9,608 nucleotides of DNA from Lentisphaeria bacterium UBA1829 (GTDB lineage Bacteria; Verrucomicrobiota; Lentisphaeria; Victivallales; UBA1829): assembly GCA_002338895.1 (NCBI GenBank), contig DDJH01000004.1:3976-13583 (forward strand). The letters are read 5' to 3'. The notes under the pieces were generated by a model. The model was not told where the DNA came from, searched no databases, and worked only from the letters and a program-made list of their open reading frames with translations. This document shows positions 1-7,511 of the stretch, piece by piece. Both the position numbers and the translations under genes were made by a program. Positions within the stretch are counted from its first letter, which is position 1; the number at the start of each line of letters is the position of its first letter.

Positions 1-1
1 G

Positions 2-157
2 GTGGTTCAGCATGTTCCCGGATTCCGGGGAATCGTCCTGAACTATCCGTATCAGGATATTTTCCTGAAGATGATCCGGCTTCTGAATGAGCTGTTTTCC
101 GGGAAAACTCCGGAAATACCGGATAAAGCGGAAATGGAGATTCGTTTCATTCCATGA
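2..157 (+). CDS. C-terminal end of a probable LacI/GntR-type transcriptional regulator (5' end outside window)
   Basis: The frame is open from base 2 to a TGA at 155-157 and gives 51 residues starting VVQHVPGFRGIVLNYPYQ and ending AEMEIRFIP. A short strand followed by an amphipathic helix (IFLKMIRLLNELFSGK), a proline-containing linker and a final beta strand is the usual ending of the periplasmic-binding-protein-like sensor domain in LacI regulators and in GntR regulators that carry a LacI-type sensor. Such proteins bind a sugar and control a neighbouring catabolic operon. The gene stops 36 nt before the pseudopilin on the same strand, which fits a local regulator of this locus. The DNA-binding domain lies outside the window, so the subfamily cannot be told and a solute-binding protein remains possible. 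That the frame is coding is fairly likely; the regulator identity is inference from a short tail. Confidence 0.5.
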   Translation: MVQHVPGFRGIVLNYPYQDIFLKMIRLLNELFSGKTPEIPDKAEMEIRFIP

Positions 158-181
158 ATTCCGGGTGTCACAATCATAAAA

Positions 182-190
182 AAGGAGAGG
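182..190 (+). promoter_or_regulatory. Ribosome binding site of the pseudopilin gene
   Basis: AAGGAGAGG lies in an A-rich stretch, and its AAGGAG core ends 6 nt before the ATG at 194. This is the strongest Shine-Dalgarno match in the window. No convincing -35/-10 promoter is visible in the 36-nt gap, so read-through from the upstream gene is likely. Confidence 0.7.
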
Positions 191-193
191 AAA

Positions 194-907
194 ATGCAAA
201 GATATTTTACTTTGATTGAACTTCTTGTCGTAATTGCGATCCTGTCAATTCTTGCCGGACTTCTTCTTCCGGCGCTGAATTCGACAAGGGGGAAGGCGCG
301 CGACGTGCAATGTCTGAACAATCAGAAATCCATCGGGTTCGGACTTCTGGAGTATGACTCGCAATACGGATGCGGAGTGGATTTTGTCGTCGAACCGGAG
401 AAACTTCGCTGGCAGGCCGCTGTGATCCGGCTGGTTCAGACGCAGAGATTTGATTCGGCGGAAAATCCGCAGTATGCCCATCTGGAAGAGATCAACGGAA
501 TGTGGCGGGGATGGGGAATTTACAACTGTCCTGCCCGGAACTATATGGACACGTCGGTACTGAAGGTGCATCCGCAGAACTATTCGCTCAACGAACTGAT
601 CCGCGGAAAGCCGTACAAGAGAACACGGATGCCCTCCCGGCGGATTCTGATGATGGACGGTGAAGTGACGCCGGGAAAAGAGACCGGACAGGCAACCGTC
701 TCCAACAGCTCCTACGGGACATCCGATCCGGCGACCGGAACGCGGATCAGCTATTGCCACGGCAGCGGAACGGCGTCGATCGGACTCTTTCTGGATGGAC
801 ATGTCTCCATTCTCAAACGCTCGTTTCTGATGCTCTGTTCCGTCAACGGCTCATCTCCGGACTTCTACTTCTGGCGTTCTCCGTCGGGAAGTCCGGCGGA
901 ATATTAA
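194..907 (+). CDS. Pseudopilin-like protein with prepilin N-terminal cleavage/methylation motif and C-terminal DGHV motif (DUF1559-like)
   Basis: This is a 237-aa protein with a type IV/type II secretion prepilin N-terminus: a very short leader MQRY, then [24 protein letters not shown], with the conserved Glu at +5 (E9) and a hydrophobic helix over residues 5-29. The leader peptidase would cut between Y4 and F5; the usual Gly at -1 is replaced by Tyr. The C-terminal half has YNCPA (C112-P113), H189 and DGHV (201-204), the order seen in DUF1559-like pseudopilins that are multiplied in Lentisphaerota and Planctomycetota. The mature protein should sit in the inner membrane with its globular part outside. 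The ATG at 194 is set by a strong ribosome binding site. Placement between a probable regulator and three glycosidase genes suggests a role tied to glycan use, but neither the partner machinery nor the function is shown. Confidence 0.88.
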   Translation: MQRYFTLIELLVVIAILSILAGLLLPALNSTRGKARDVQCLNNQKSIGFGLLEYDSQYGCGVDFVVEPEKLRWQAAVIRLVQTQRFDSAENPQYAHLEEINGMWRGWGIYNCPARNYMDTSVLKVHPQNYSLNELIRGKPYKRTRMPSRRILMMDGEVTPGKETGQATVSNSSYGTSDPATGTRISYCHGSGTASIGLFLDGHVSILKRSFLMLCSVNGSSPDFYFWRSPSGSPAEY

Positions 908-911
908 CTCC

Positions 912-922
912 AAAGGAAAGGA
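912..922 (+). promoter_or_regulatory. Ribosome binding site that decides the start of the large glycosidase
   Basis: AAAGGAAAGGA contains two overlapping AAAGGA copies. The second (917-922) ends 9 nt before the ATG at 932, good spacing. An in-frame TTG at 923 directly abuts it and could be served only by the first copy with 5 nt spacing. The ATG at 932 is therefore preferred. Confidence 0.6.
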
Positions 923-931
923 TTGAAACTT

Positions 932-3900
932 ATGAAACTGCTTTTTCCGACATCGGTCATACTTTCGCTCTGCGGCACGCTGATGGCCGCCCCTTCCCTG
1001 ATCGGGAACGGGTCGTTCGAAGGAACGGAGATGCAGAAGGGGGCGAACTGGGGAACCCGGCATCAGTTTATCCGGGGAAAAGGACGTGTGGAGATCGTTG
1101 AAGAAAACGGCAACAGGGTATTGAAGGTCTCCATGGACGAACCGAATTCCACGGTCAAGGTTCTGGCGGGAAAAGTACGGTTCCGTCCGGACACCGCATA
1201 CAGCGTCCGCTTCCGGTGCAGACGGCCGGACCGGACGACCTGGCCGAACCTGACCATCGTATACCGTCTGAAGGATGGACGATCCGGATCGGAACAGTTC
1301 CAGATCAATACCAAAAAGGTGAAGAATGAAAAGCCGGATCAATGGCTCGTTCTCGGACCGGAAATGATCGGAGCGACCTTGTGGCTTCCACCCGGAAGCG
1401 CTAAACGGTATGTCGGACTGCCGGATGGAAAAGTCTTTTTCGACTCGTCCGTCTTCGGAACTGAAGTTATTGAATGCGATGTGTTTCTGACGATTTCCGG
1501 CTCCCGTGAAATCCGGATCGACGATCTCTTCATCGAGGAAGATCCGCCGAAAACCCACGCGGCGCTGGCGGCGGATGCGGAAGCCGAACGCCAGCGTCTC
1601 CTGATCGACGCAACAGCAAAGGCCAATCGCGAACTGGCGGAAGCACGAAAAAAAAAATCCAAAATTAAACTGAATTTTCAGATCCCCCTGAAAACCGATT
1701 TTCCCCCTCTGAAAACCGATTTCAGCTCCTATCCCGACTCCGTCATGAACATCGCCTTTGACGGAGCACGGGTTCTCCGAAACGGAAAACCCGTCATGAT
1801 GCTCGGCGCGGAAATGCTCGATCCCTACACCATGAAGATGTTCGGACTGGACTACTGGGTGAAATCCGCATTCCTGAATTTTCTGGAAGTCCGTCAGGGA
1901 AAAGGAGTTATGACTCTTTCCCCTCCCCCGCACTATCCGTTTCTGGAAAGTGAGCTGAAGCACTGTCTGAACAACGGGATCCCGGTCTGGATCGATCTTC
2001 TGACAGGAAACGGCGGCAGAGCGCGTCCGATCATGCAGGCCTTCCCCGAACTGTTCACAACCGGCGGACACTTTTTCGCCTGGAATCAGGAGCGTCCGGA
2101 AAGCCGCGCCATTCTGCGCTCGCTCTGGAAATCCGTTCTGGACCAGAGCCGCAAGTATCCGGTCCTGTTCTATGAGATGTTCAACGAGGTGGTCTATGAA
2201 GACAAATCGCCGGCCAATATCGCGCGCTTTCAAAAGGATCTGAAGGAAAAGTATCGGACGATTGAAGCGCTGAACCGGGCGTGCGGGACCGATTTTGCCT
2301 CCTTTTCCGAAGCCGCGCCGCAGGGATACAGGGGCGTGCAGGATCTTCTGAAGCCGCAGTCGGAAAACCTCAAGGCGGAATGGACCCGCTTCACCGAAAA
2401 AAGATTCGCGGAGATTGCGGATGAGAGCTATGCGTTTTTCCGCAAAGCGGTCACTCCGTACAGCAAAATCTCCTTTCAGTCGGTCTGCGGATTCCCGGAT
2501 TATACGGATGCGGTGACCGATCCGGTCAACTCGTATCGGAAACAGGATTACAAGGGGTTGGAGATCACGGCGGTCTTCTATCCGCAGACGGGAAAAACCG
2601 ATGATGAGGAGGCGATTGCGGCGGAAGCCCGCGCCACCCGGATCGTAAAATTCTTCCGCGGAATGGAACGGGAAAAACCGGCCTTCGACGGAGAGATGTC
2701 CATTTTCCCGGGAAGCGTGACCTTCACACAGGAGAATGTGGTCTCCGACTTCGGAAAGAAAATGAAATTCCGTCCGGGGGCGTATGGAAAGGAGTCCGTC
2801 GCCGACGATCGCGGGAGAAGGGAGAAATGGCATCTGCCGGACTATGACGATTCCGACTGGAAAACACTTCCGATTCCCTCCCTGTGGGGAAAATCCGGTT
2901 ATCCGCAGTGCACCGTCGGCTACTACCGGGCGGATGTCACTCCGGAGAAGATCCCGGGACGGCGGATCTATCTGTGCGGCAGCGAACTTGCCGACCGCGC
3001 GGAAATCTATCTGAACGGAGAGCGGATCGGCAACACCATGCGCCACTTCGAAACCTTCACCATCGATGTGACGGAGAAACTGCGTTACGGAGAAAAAAAC
3101 GTGTTCGCCGTCCGCATTGAAAACACCTATCTGCGCAACGGCTATTACTGGGGCGGAATCCGGACCAATCTGGTTCTGCTGGATACGCCGGGATATTCCA
3201 GCACGCGGTTTTCTCCGGAGCAGATGGATTTCCTGCTCTGGCAGAGAGCGATGCTCGGTTACAACGGAACCTGTCTTTCCTACTTCTACATGAACTGGAC
3301 CGATCCTTCGCGGTGCGCGCTCCAGAATCCGATCTTCTTTGATCCGGCGATCTGGATGAAAGTGCCGGAAACAAAGAATCGAATCAATGATCTGGGAAGC
3401 GTGATCTATCCGAAACGACAGCCGGAGTCTCCGGTCGGAATCTGTTTTTCCCTGGAGTCCGCGCGCGGCTATGTCTCCTCGAAGCAGTATACGTCGACTG
3501 AGCGGAGCGAGGATTTCGACCGCTACTTCGCGGCATCCTCCTTCCTCCAGAGAGACACCGGCGTTTTCCCCGATGAGACTCTGGAAGACTATTCCCGTTT
3601 GAAAAACTATCGCGCAGTTCTTCTCCGTCTGACGGAACGCGTCTCAAAAAAAGCCATGAAGAATCTGGAGCGCTATGTCCGGGAAGGTGGAGTCGTTCTG
3701 GTCGACCGTCTCTCCCTGACCCGCTCCTCGTTTGACAACTCTCCTCTGGACGCCTCCGCTTTCCTGGGGGTAAAACGCGGAAAAGGGATCCGTTCTCCCG
3801 GCCATGTCCGGATCCGGGGAGAAAAAAACAGCGAACCGACCCGCCCGTCCGGCATTCGCGGACACGATCACTACGCCCCCCTTCAGATTCTGGACGCGGA

Positions 3901-5158
3901 AGAAGTCGCATGGATCGGAACCACGCCGGTCGCCGCCATCCGCCGGAGCGGGAAAGGCGCGGTTCTGACCATTTCCGCCGAACTGAGAATTCCCGGTCTG
4001 AAGAAGCTCTTCCGGCCACTTTTCGAGGAGTTCCGGATTCCGGCGGAGGTGAATCTTTCCGGCGCGGAGTATGTCGATGTCTATCCCGCGGCGAGCGAGG
4101 GGCGCCATCTGTTCGGACTTTTCAACTGGGGCGGAACACGGCAAGTCCGGCTTTCGGATTTCCGGCTTCCTCCGGGCGAATACCGTCTGCGGGATGCGGC
4201 AACCGGAGAGGAGATCCTCCCTCCCGGCGGCGGATCATGGAATGCCAGAACGCTGAAAGCCGGTTTCCGGAGAACGATTTCCAATTTTGTCCCCGCGCTC
4301 TTTCTCTTTGAACGGACCGATCTTGCACCGCTGAAGCTGACGGACATCCCGGCCGGACAAAAAGAGGCCCTCAAAAAATTCTGGGCGCCCTTCTGGAAGG
4401 ACCCGGAAAAAGTCCGGAAGCGGATTCTCTGGTTCGGACGGACCCAGTATACTCCGATCCGGATGTCGTCCGCGGTCAAGATTCTGCACGACAGCGGAAT
4501 CGCCGTCGACTGCCAGATCTCCCGGACCTTCGATTCCTCCACCGTTCAGGTGATCCGAAACGGCGTTCCCCTTCATGTTCCGCTGAGCGACTACGACCTG
4601 ATCATCCTGCCGAACATGACCGAACCTCTGGCGGCCTCCCAGCTCTCCGCTCTCCGGGAGTATCTGAAAACCGGAGGAAAGAGTCTGCTCCTTCTGGGAA
4701 CCCATTCCCGGGAGGTTCACTACGCCTATCCCGGAAAAAACCGCGAAGTCTTGAAGCTCGTCGGCGGAAATGCATCCTGGAATCCGGTTCTGGACGGGAA
4801 AAATGCCCGGTACGGCGATCCGTACTTCTTCCGGACCGGACAGATCCGTCCGCATGACGTCACAAAAGGGGTCCGGGAGTTTTCCTCTCTGGGATCCTGC
4901 GCGGTTTCGCTGAAGGGAGGTACGGATCTGGTCCTTTCCGAAAAAAGCGCAAAACCGGCCGGCAAAGCGGTCCTCTCCATCCGCGAAGAGGGATCCAGCC
5001 GGATCGCCCTCTTCGGAGACAGCGACTGGATCACGCCTCTCGGCCTTGCCTCCGCCGACAACGCCGTCCTCTGGAGCAATCTGATGGCGTGGCTCTGCCG
5101 CGTTTCCCCGCTCTCCGAAGCGGAGGCTCGCGAAGCGGCACATCTGCCGGAGTTCTGA
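932..5158 (+). CDS. Exported multidomain GH42-like (clan GH-A) glycosidase with inserted GH2-type sandwich and two GATase-like domains
   Basis: This 1408-aa protein has a signal peptide (about 1-19, cleavage near LMA/A), so it acts in the periplasm or outside. Residues 20-190 look like a carbohydrate-binding beta-sandwich (NGSFEG start). A charged Ala/Glu helix and a Lys-rich linker follow (210-270). The barrel opens near 282 (LRNGKPVMMLGAEM). FYEMFNE gives N418-E419 as acid/base, and FDGEMS gives E588 as candidate nucleophile; the 169-residue gap is close to that of GH42 beta-galactosidases. Residues about 615-750 form a GH2-type sugar-binding sandwich (DDSDW, AEIYLNGERIG, DVTEKL) inserted before the last barrel strand (YNGTCLSYFYMNW, about 776-788). 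Then come a GATase-like domain (834-950), a small sandwich (1046-1130) and a second GATase-like domain (1164-1400, with DYDLIILPN and FGDSDW). It is about twice the usual GH42 length. Beta-galactosidase activity is possible, but the substrate is uncertain. No C-terminal anchor is seen. Confidence 0.82.
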   Translation: MKLLFPTSVILSLCGTLMAAPSLIGNGSFEGTEMQKGANWGTRHQFIRGKGRVEIVEENGNRVLKVSMDEPNSTVKVLAGKVRFRPDTAYSVRFRCRRPDRTTWPNLTIVYRLKDGRSGSEQFQINTKKVKNEKPDQWLVLGPEMIGATLWLPPGSAKRYVGLPDGKVFFDSSVFGTEVIECDVFLTISGSREIRIDDLFIEEDPPKTHAALAADAEAERQRLLIDATAKANRELAEARKKKSKIKLNFQIPLKTDFPPLKTDFSSYPDSVMNIAFDGARVLRNGKPVMMLGAEMLDPYTMKMFGLDYWVKSAFLNFLEVRQGKGVMTLSPPPHYPFLESELKHCLNNGIPVWIDLLTGNGGRARPIMQAFPELFTTGGHFFAWNQERPESRAILRSLWKSVLDQSRKYPVLFYEMFNEVVYEDKSPANIARFQKDLKEKYRTIEALNRACGTDFASFSEAAPQGYRGVQDLLKPQSENLKAEWTRFTEKRFAEIADESYAFFRKAVTPYSKISFQSVCGFPDYTDAVTDPVNSYRKQDYKGLEITAVFYPQTGKTDDEEAIAAEARATRIVKFFRGMEREKPAFDGEMSIFPGSVTFTQENVVSDFGKKMKFRPGAYGKESVADDRGRREKWHLPDYDDSDWKTLPIPSLWGKSGYPQCTVGYYRADVTPEKIPGRRIYLCGSELADRAEIYLNGERIGNTMRHFETFTIDVTEKLRYGEKNVFAVRIENTYLRNGYYWGGIRTNLVLLDTPGYSSTRFSPEQMDFLLWQRAMLGYNGTCLSYFYMNWTDPSRCALQNPIFFDPAIWMKVPETKNRINDLGSVIYPKRQPESPVGICFSLESARGYVSSKQYTSTERSEDFDRYFAASSFLQRDTGVFPDETLEDYSRLKNYRAVLLRLTERVSKKAMKNLERYVREGGVVLVDRLSLTRSSFDNSPLDASAFLGVKRGKGIRSPGHVRIRGEKNSEPTRPSGIRGHDHYAPLQILDAEEVAWIGTTPVAAIRRSGKGAVLTISAELRIPGLKKLFRPLFEEFRIPAEVNLSGAEYVDVYPAASEGRHLFGLFNWGGTRQVRLSDFRLPPGEYRLRDAATGEEILPPGGGSWNARTLKAGFRRTISNFVPALFLFERTDLAPLKLTDIPAGQKEALKKFWAPFWKDPEKVRKRILWFGRTQYTPIRMSSAVKILHDSGIAVDCQISRTFDSSTVQVIRNGVPLHVPLSDYDLIILPNMTEPLAASQLSALREYLKTGGKSLLLLGTHSREVHYAYPGKNREVLKLVGGNASWNPVLDGKNARYGDPYFFRTGQIRPHDVTKGVREFSSLGSCAVSLKGGTDLVLSEKSAKPAGKAVLSIREEGSSRIALFGDSDWITPLGLASADNAVLWSNLMAWLCRVSPLSEAEAREAAHLPEF
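1648..1722 (+). repeat. A10 homopolymer followed by a 14-bp direct repeat in the linker of the large glycosidase
   Basis: Ten consecutive A lie at 1648-1657 within Arg-Lys-Lys-Lys codons, in an AT-rich patch of an otherwise GC-rich gene. Shortly after, CTGAAAACCGATTT occurs at 1688-1701 and again at 1709-1722, a 21-bp period that encodes LKTDF twice (residues 253-257 and 260-264). This is a flexible linker between the N-terminal binding domain and the catalytic barrel. The A run is a plausible slippage site. Confidence 0.75.
5149..5152 (+). promoter_or_regulatory. Ribosome binding site of the GH78-like gene inside the preceding coding region
   Basis: GGAG lies within the last codons of the upstream gene, 7 nt before the first ATG (5160) and 10 nt before a second in-frame ATG (5163). 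Only one base separates the upstream stop from the first ATG, so translation of the two genes is probably coupled. Which of the two adjacent ATG codons is used cannot be settled. Confidence 0.5.
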
Positions 5159-5159
5159 G

Positions 5160-7511
5160 ATGATGAGCGACCGTTCCTTTCGAGATCATCCTCTGTCGCG
5201 CGCCCGCTGGATCTGGCCCGGAGGAGAGCTGTATCTGCAGAACTGTCACGCGCAGTTCCGGTTTGATTTCCATTTGGACAAACTTCCCGGGCGGGCTCCG
5301 CTCTGTCTGACGGCGGATCAGAGCTACCGGCTGTATATCAACGGTTCGTATGTGTGCCGCGGTCCCGCGCGCGGATACCAGAGTTCCTGGCCGTTCGACG
5401 AACTGGATGTCGCCCCGTTTCTCCGGGAGGGACACAACTGGTTCTCCGTCGAGGCCTACAATCCGGGAATCGGAACCTTTCAGTATATTCACCAGTCCGC
5501 GGCCGGATTCCTCTGCGCGGCGGAGTGGGGAGAGGTGTCCATCCACACGAACCGGCGGGAATGGAAAATGCGGCGATCTCCGGGGAATCGTCCGGGGACG
5601 GCCCGTCTCTCCATCCAGATGGGCTTCCAGGAGGATTTCGACGCGGCAGAAGATGATCTCTCCTGGATCACATCCCCGGAGAGTCCGGAGTGGGAGATGA
5701 AGGATTATGAACTTGCCGTCAGCGAAATACCGTTCGGCCGTCCGCCATGGAGCTCGCTCGAACCACGCGGACTCCCCATGCTCCGGGAAAAACTCCTCTC
5801 CCCGAGCGGGATCACGGTCTACGGACAGGGAATCATGAAAGAGGGGTGGAGAACCTGCAAAAACATCGCATGGCACTGGGCCGGAGATGAGGAAAAAAGC
5901 GTCGTCCAATGGATGGATCCCGGGGATCTTCAGATGGAATCCGACGGGGAAAAACTGCGGTTTTCCGTTCCGCCAGCAATGGAGGGAGGATTCATCGCGG
6001 TCTGCGTGGATCTCGGAGCGATCCGGACGGGAAGTTTTTCTCTCGGACTGGAGAACTGTTCCGGTGGCGAAATTGCGGACTGTCTTTTCTTCCAATATCT
6101 GGAACACGGGATTCCCGAGACAAGGATTCCGGTCGGCAACGGAGGGCAGCTCGCTCTGGCAACCCGTCTCCGGACGGCCGAAGGAAAGTGCGGACGCGAA
6201 TTCTTCTCCATCTTCGGCGCCCGCTATGTGGTCCTGATCTTCCGGGGATTCCGCCGCGCGGTCCGTTCGACAGTCTCATGGCGGAGTGCGGAGTACCCCT
6301 TCCGCATGAGAGGGGTGTTTTCCAGCTCGGACAGGGAACTTGACTCCATCTGGAATCTCTGCCGTCACACGCAGCAGATCTGCGCAACGGACGCCTACAT
6401 CGACACCCCCTGGAGAGAACAGGGACAATGGTGGGCGGATGCCCGGATTCAGGCCCGGAACACAGTCTATCTCGACGGGGACCTCCGTCTCTTCCACCGG
6501 GGCATCGACTGCATTGCCGCGGAGACCGCCCCCAACGGACTGGTTTCCGGCGTGGCTCCCTGCCGGGGCGGCGGCTGTATTCTTCCGGACTTCGCGCTCA
6601 CATGGGTCCTGAGCATCTGGGACTCCTACTGGCAGACAGGATCGCTGGAGATGTTTGAAAAACACCTCCCACGCATTCAGCAGATTTTCCATTATTTTGA
6701 AACACCGGAAAACCGGACGGAGTCCGGCGTTCTGAAATTTGATCCGTTCTGCTGGCTCTTTGAGGACTGGGCTCCGCTTCCCAAGGAAGGGTGTCCCGCG
6801 TTTCTGAATCTCTGGCATCTCCATGCACTGCGTCACTATGAGAAACTGCTCCGCGCATCCGGGCGCATACGGGAAGCCGACGCGTCTGCCGCAGAGTGTC
6901 GTTTTCGGGCCGATCTTCTGGAACAGACCTTTTTCGACAGAGAGGAAGGTCTGTTTCTCGCCGGACGGAGTCCCGATGGTCAGGCTCTCGGCGTTCCATC
7001 GGTCCACGATCAGGTTCTTGCGATTCTGAACGGACTCTGTCCGGATGCCTGGAATACGATGGCGGAACGGCGGATTCTTCCGTTTCTGCGCGACGAACCG
7101 CTCACCTGCGCACGCCCAAGCTCGTTCTGGTGCACCTACCTGTTCGATGCGGCGGAAGAACTGTCTCTCCGGAAAGAGACCCTTTCCTTTCTCCGGCGCC
7201 ACTGGGCGCGGATGGTTCCCGGCGGCGGAACATGGGAACATCTGGAATGGAATCCGTCGGAAGGTCAATCCTGCTGTCATGCCTGGAGCGCGCATCCGGT
7301 TGTCCATCTGCCGAATCTGCTTCTCGGACTCCGTCAGCTGGCTCCGGCATGGCAGGAAATTTCCCTTCGTCCGGATCCGGAACTGCTTCCGGAGTCGGGC
7401 ACCATTCGTCTCCCCCTCCCCCCGGGCGACCTGACGTTCTCCTGGCGGAATGGACAGTGGGACATCCGCTACCCGGGAAAATATCACCTTCAAACAGGAG
7501 AAAAACCATGA
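5160..7511 (+). CDS. GH78-like alpha-L-rhamnosidase, predicted cytoplasmic
   Basis: This 783-aa protein probably removes terminal alpha-L-rhamnose from oligosaccharides by an inverting mechanism. Residues about 14-110 are a jelly-roll typical of the GH78 N-terminus (ARWIWPG, LYINGSYVCRGPAR). A second sandwich follows (about 265-385), then the (alpha/alpha)6 barrel. DTPWREQGQWWADA carries D415, E420 and D427; the +5 and +12 spacing agrees with the Asp/Glu/Asp set I recall for Bacillus rhamnosidase RhaB. TWEHLEW supplies the likely general base E693 (or E696), followed by CHAWSAHP (H707) and a short C-terminal sandwich. No signal peptide is seen, so it should act in the cytoplasm on imported sugar. 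It starts 1 nt after the exported glycosidase and overlaps the next gene by 4 nt (ATGA), so it is translationally coupled on both sides. The family call is strong; rhamnose specificity is inferred from the family. Confidence 0.85.
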   Translation: MMSDRSFRDHPLSRARWIWPGGELYLQNCHAQFRFDFHLDKLPGRAPLCLTADQSYRLYINGSYVCRGPARGYQSSWPFDELDVAPFLREGHNWFSVEAYNPGIGTFQYIHQSAAGFLCAAEWGEVSIHTNRREWKMRRSPGNRPGTARLSIQMGFQEDFDAAEDDLSWITSPESPEWEMKDYELAVSEIPFGRPPWSSLEPRGLPMLREKLLSPSGITVYGQGIMKEGWRTCKNIAWHWAGDEEKSVVQWMDPGDLQMESDGEKLRFSVPPAMEGGFIAVCVDLGAIRTGSFSLGLENCSGGEIADCLFFQYLEHGIPETRIPVGNGGQLALATRLRTAEGKCGREFFSIFGARYVVLIFRGFRRAVRSTVSWRSAEYPFRMRGVFSSSDRELDSIWNLCRHTQQICATDAYIDTPWREQGQWWADARIQARNTVYLDGDLRLFHRGIDCIAAETAPNGLVSGVAPCRGGGCILPDFALTWVLSIWDSYWQTGSLEMFEKHLPRIQQIFHYFETPENRTESGVLKFDPFCWLFEDWAPLPKEGCPAFLNLWHLHALRHYEKLLRASGRIREADASAAECRFRADLLEQTFFDREEGLFLAGRSPDGQALGVPSVHDQVLAILNGLCPDAWNTMAERRILPFLRDEPLTCARPSSFWCTYLFDAAEELSLRKETLSFLRRHWARMVPGGGTWEHLEWNPSEGQSCCHAWSAHPVVHLPNLLLGLRQLAPAWQEISLRPDPELLPESGTIRLPLPPGDLTFSWRNGQWDIRYPGKYHLQTGEKP
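7496..7500 (+). promoter_or_regulatory. Ribosome binding site of the six-hairpin glycosidase-like gene
   Basis: AGGAG sits 7 nt before the ATG at 7508, whose ATGA overlaps the stop of the rhamnosidase. It fixes the start and excludes an in-frame upstream extension of the open frame into the rhamnosidase gene. Confidence 0.7.

Noticed and set aside
923..931. TTG start adding three residues to the large glycosidase
   Set aside because: The ATG at 932 has better spacing to the ribosome binding site and starts a normal signal peptide. The TTG abuts the GGA core.
971..973. Cys14 of the large glycosidase as a lipoprotein cysteine
   Set aside because: The residue before it is Leu rather than Gly, Ala or Ser, and a standard signal peptidase I site follows at about residue 19.
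851..3046. A 731-codon open frame on the minus strand opposite the large glycosidase
   Set aside because: It lies antisense to a gene with clear domains and signal peptide, has no family-like motifs and an Arg/Gly/Phe-rich composition. Biased codon use on the other strand explains the lack of stops.
6896..7507. Upstream in-frame extension of the six-hairpin gene to an 845-aa protein
   Set aside because: It would overlap the rhamnosidase gene by over 600 nt, and its sequence is low-complexity Ser/Arg/Gly. The ATG at 7508 has a good ribosome binding site and the typical ATGA overlap.
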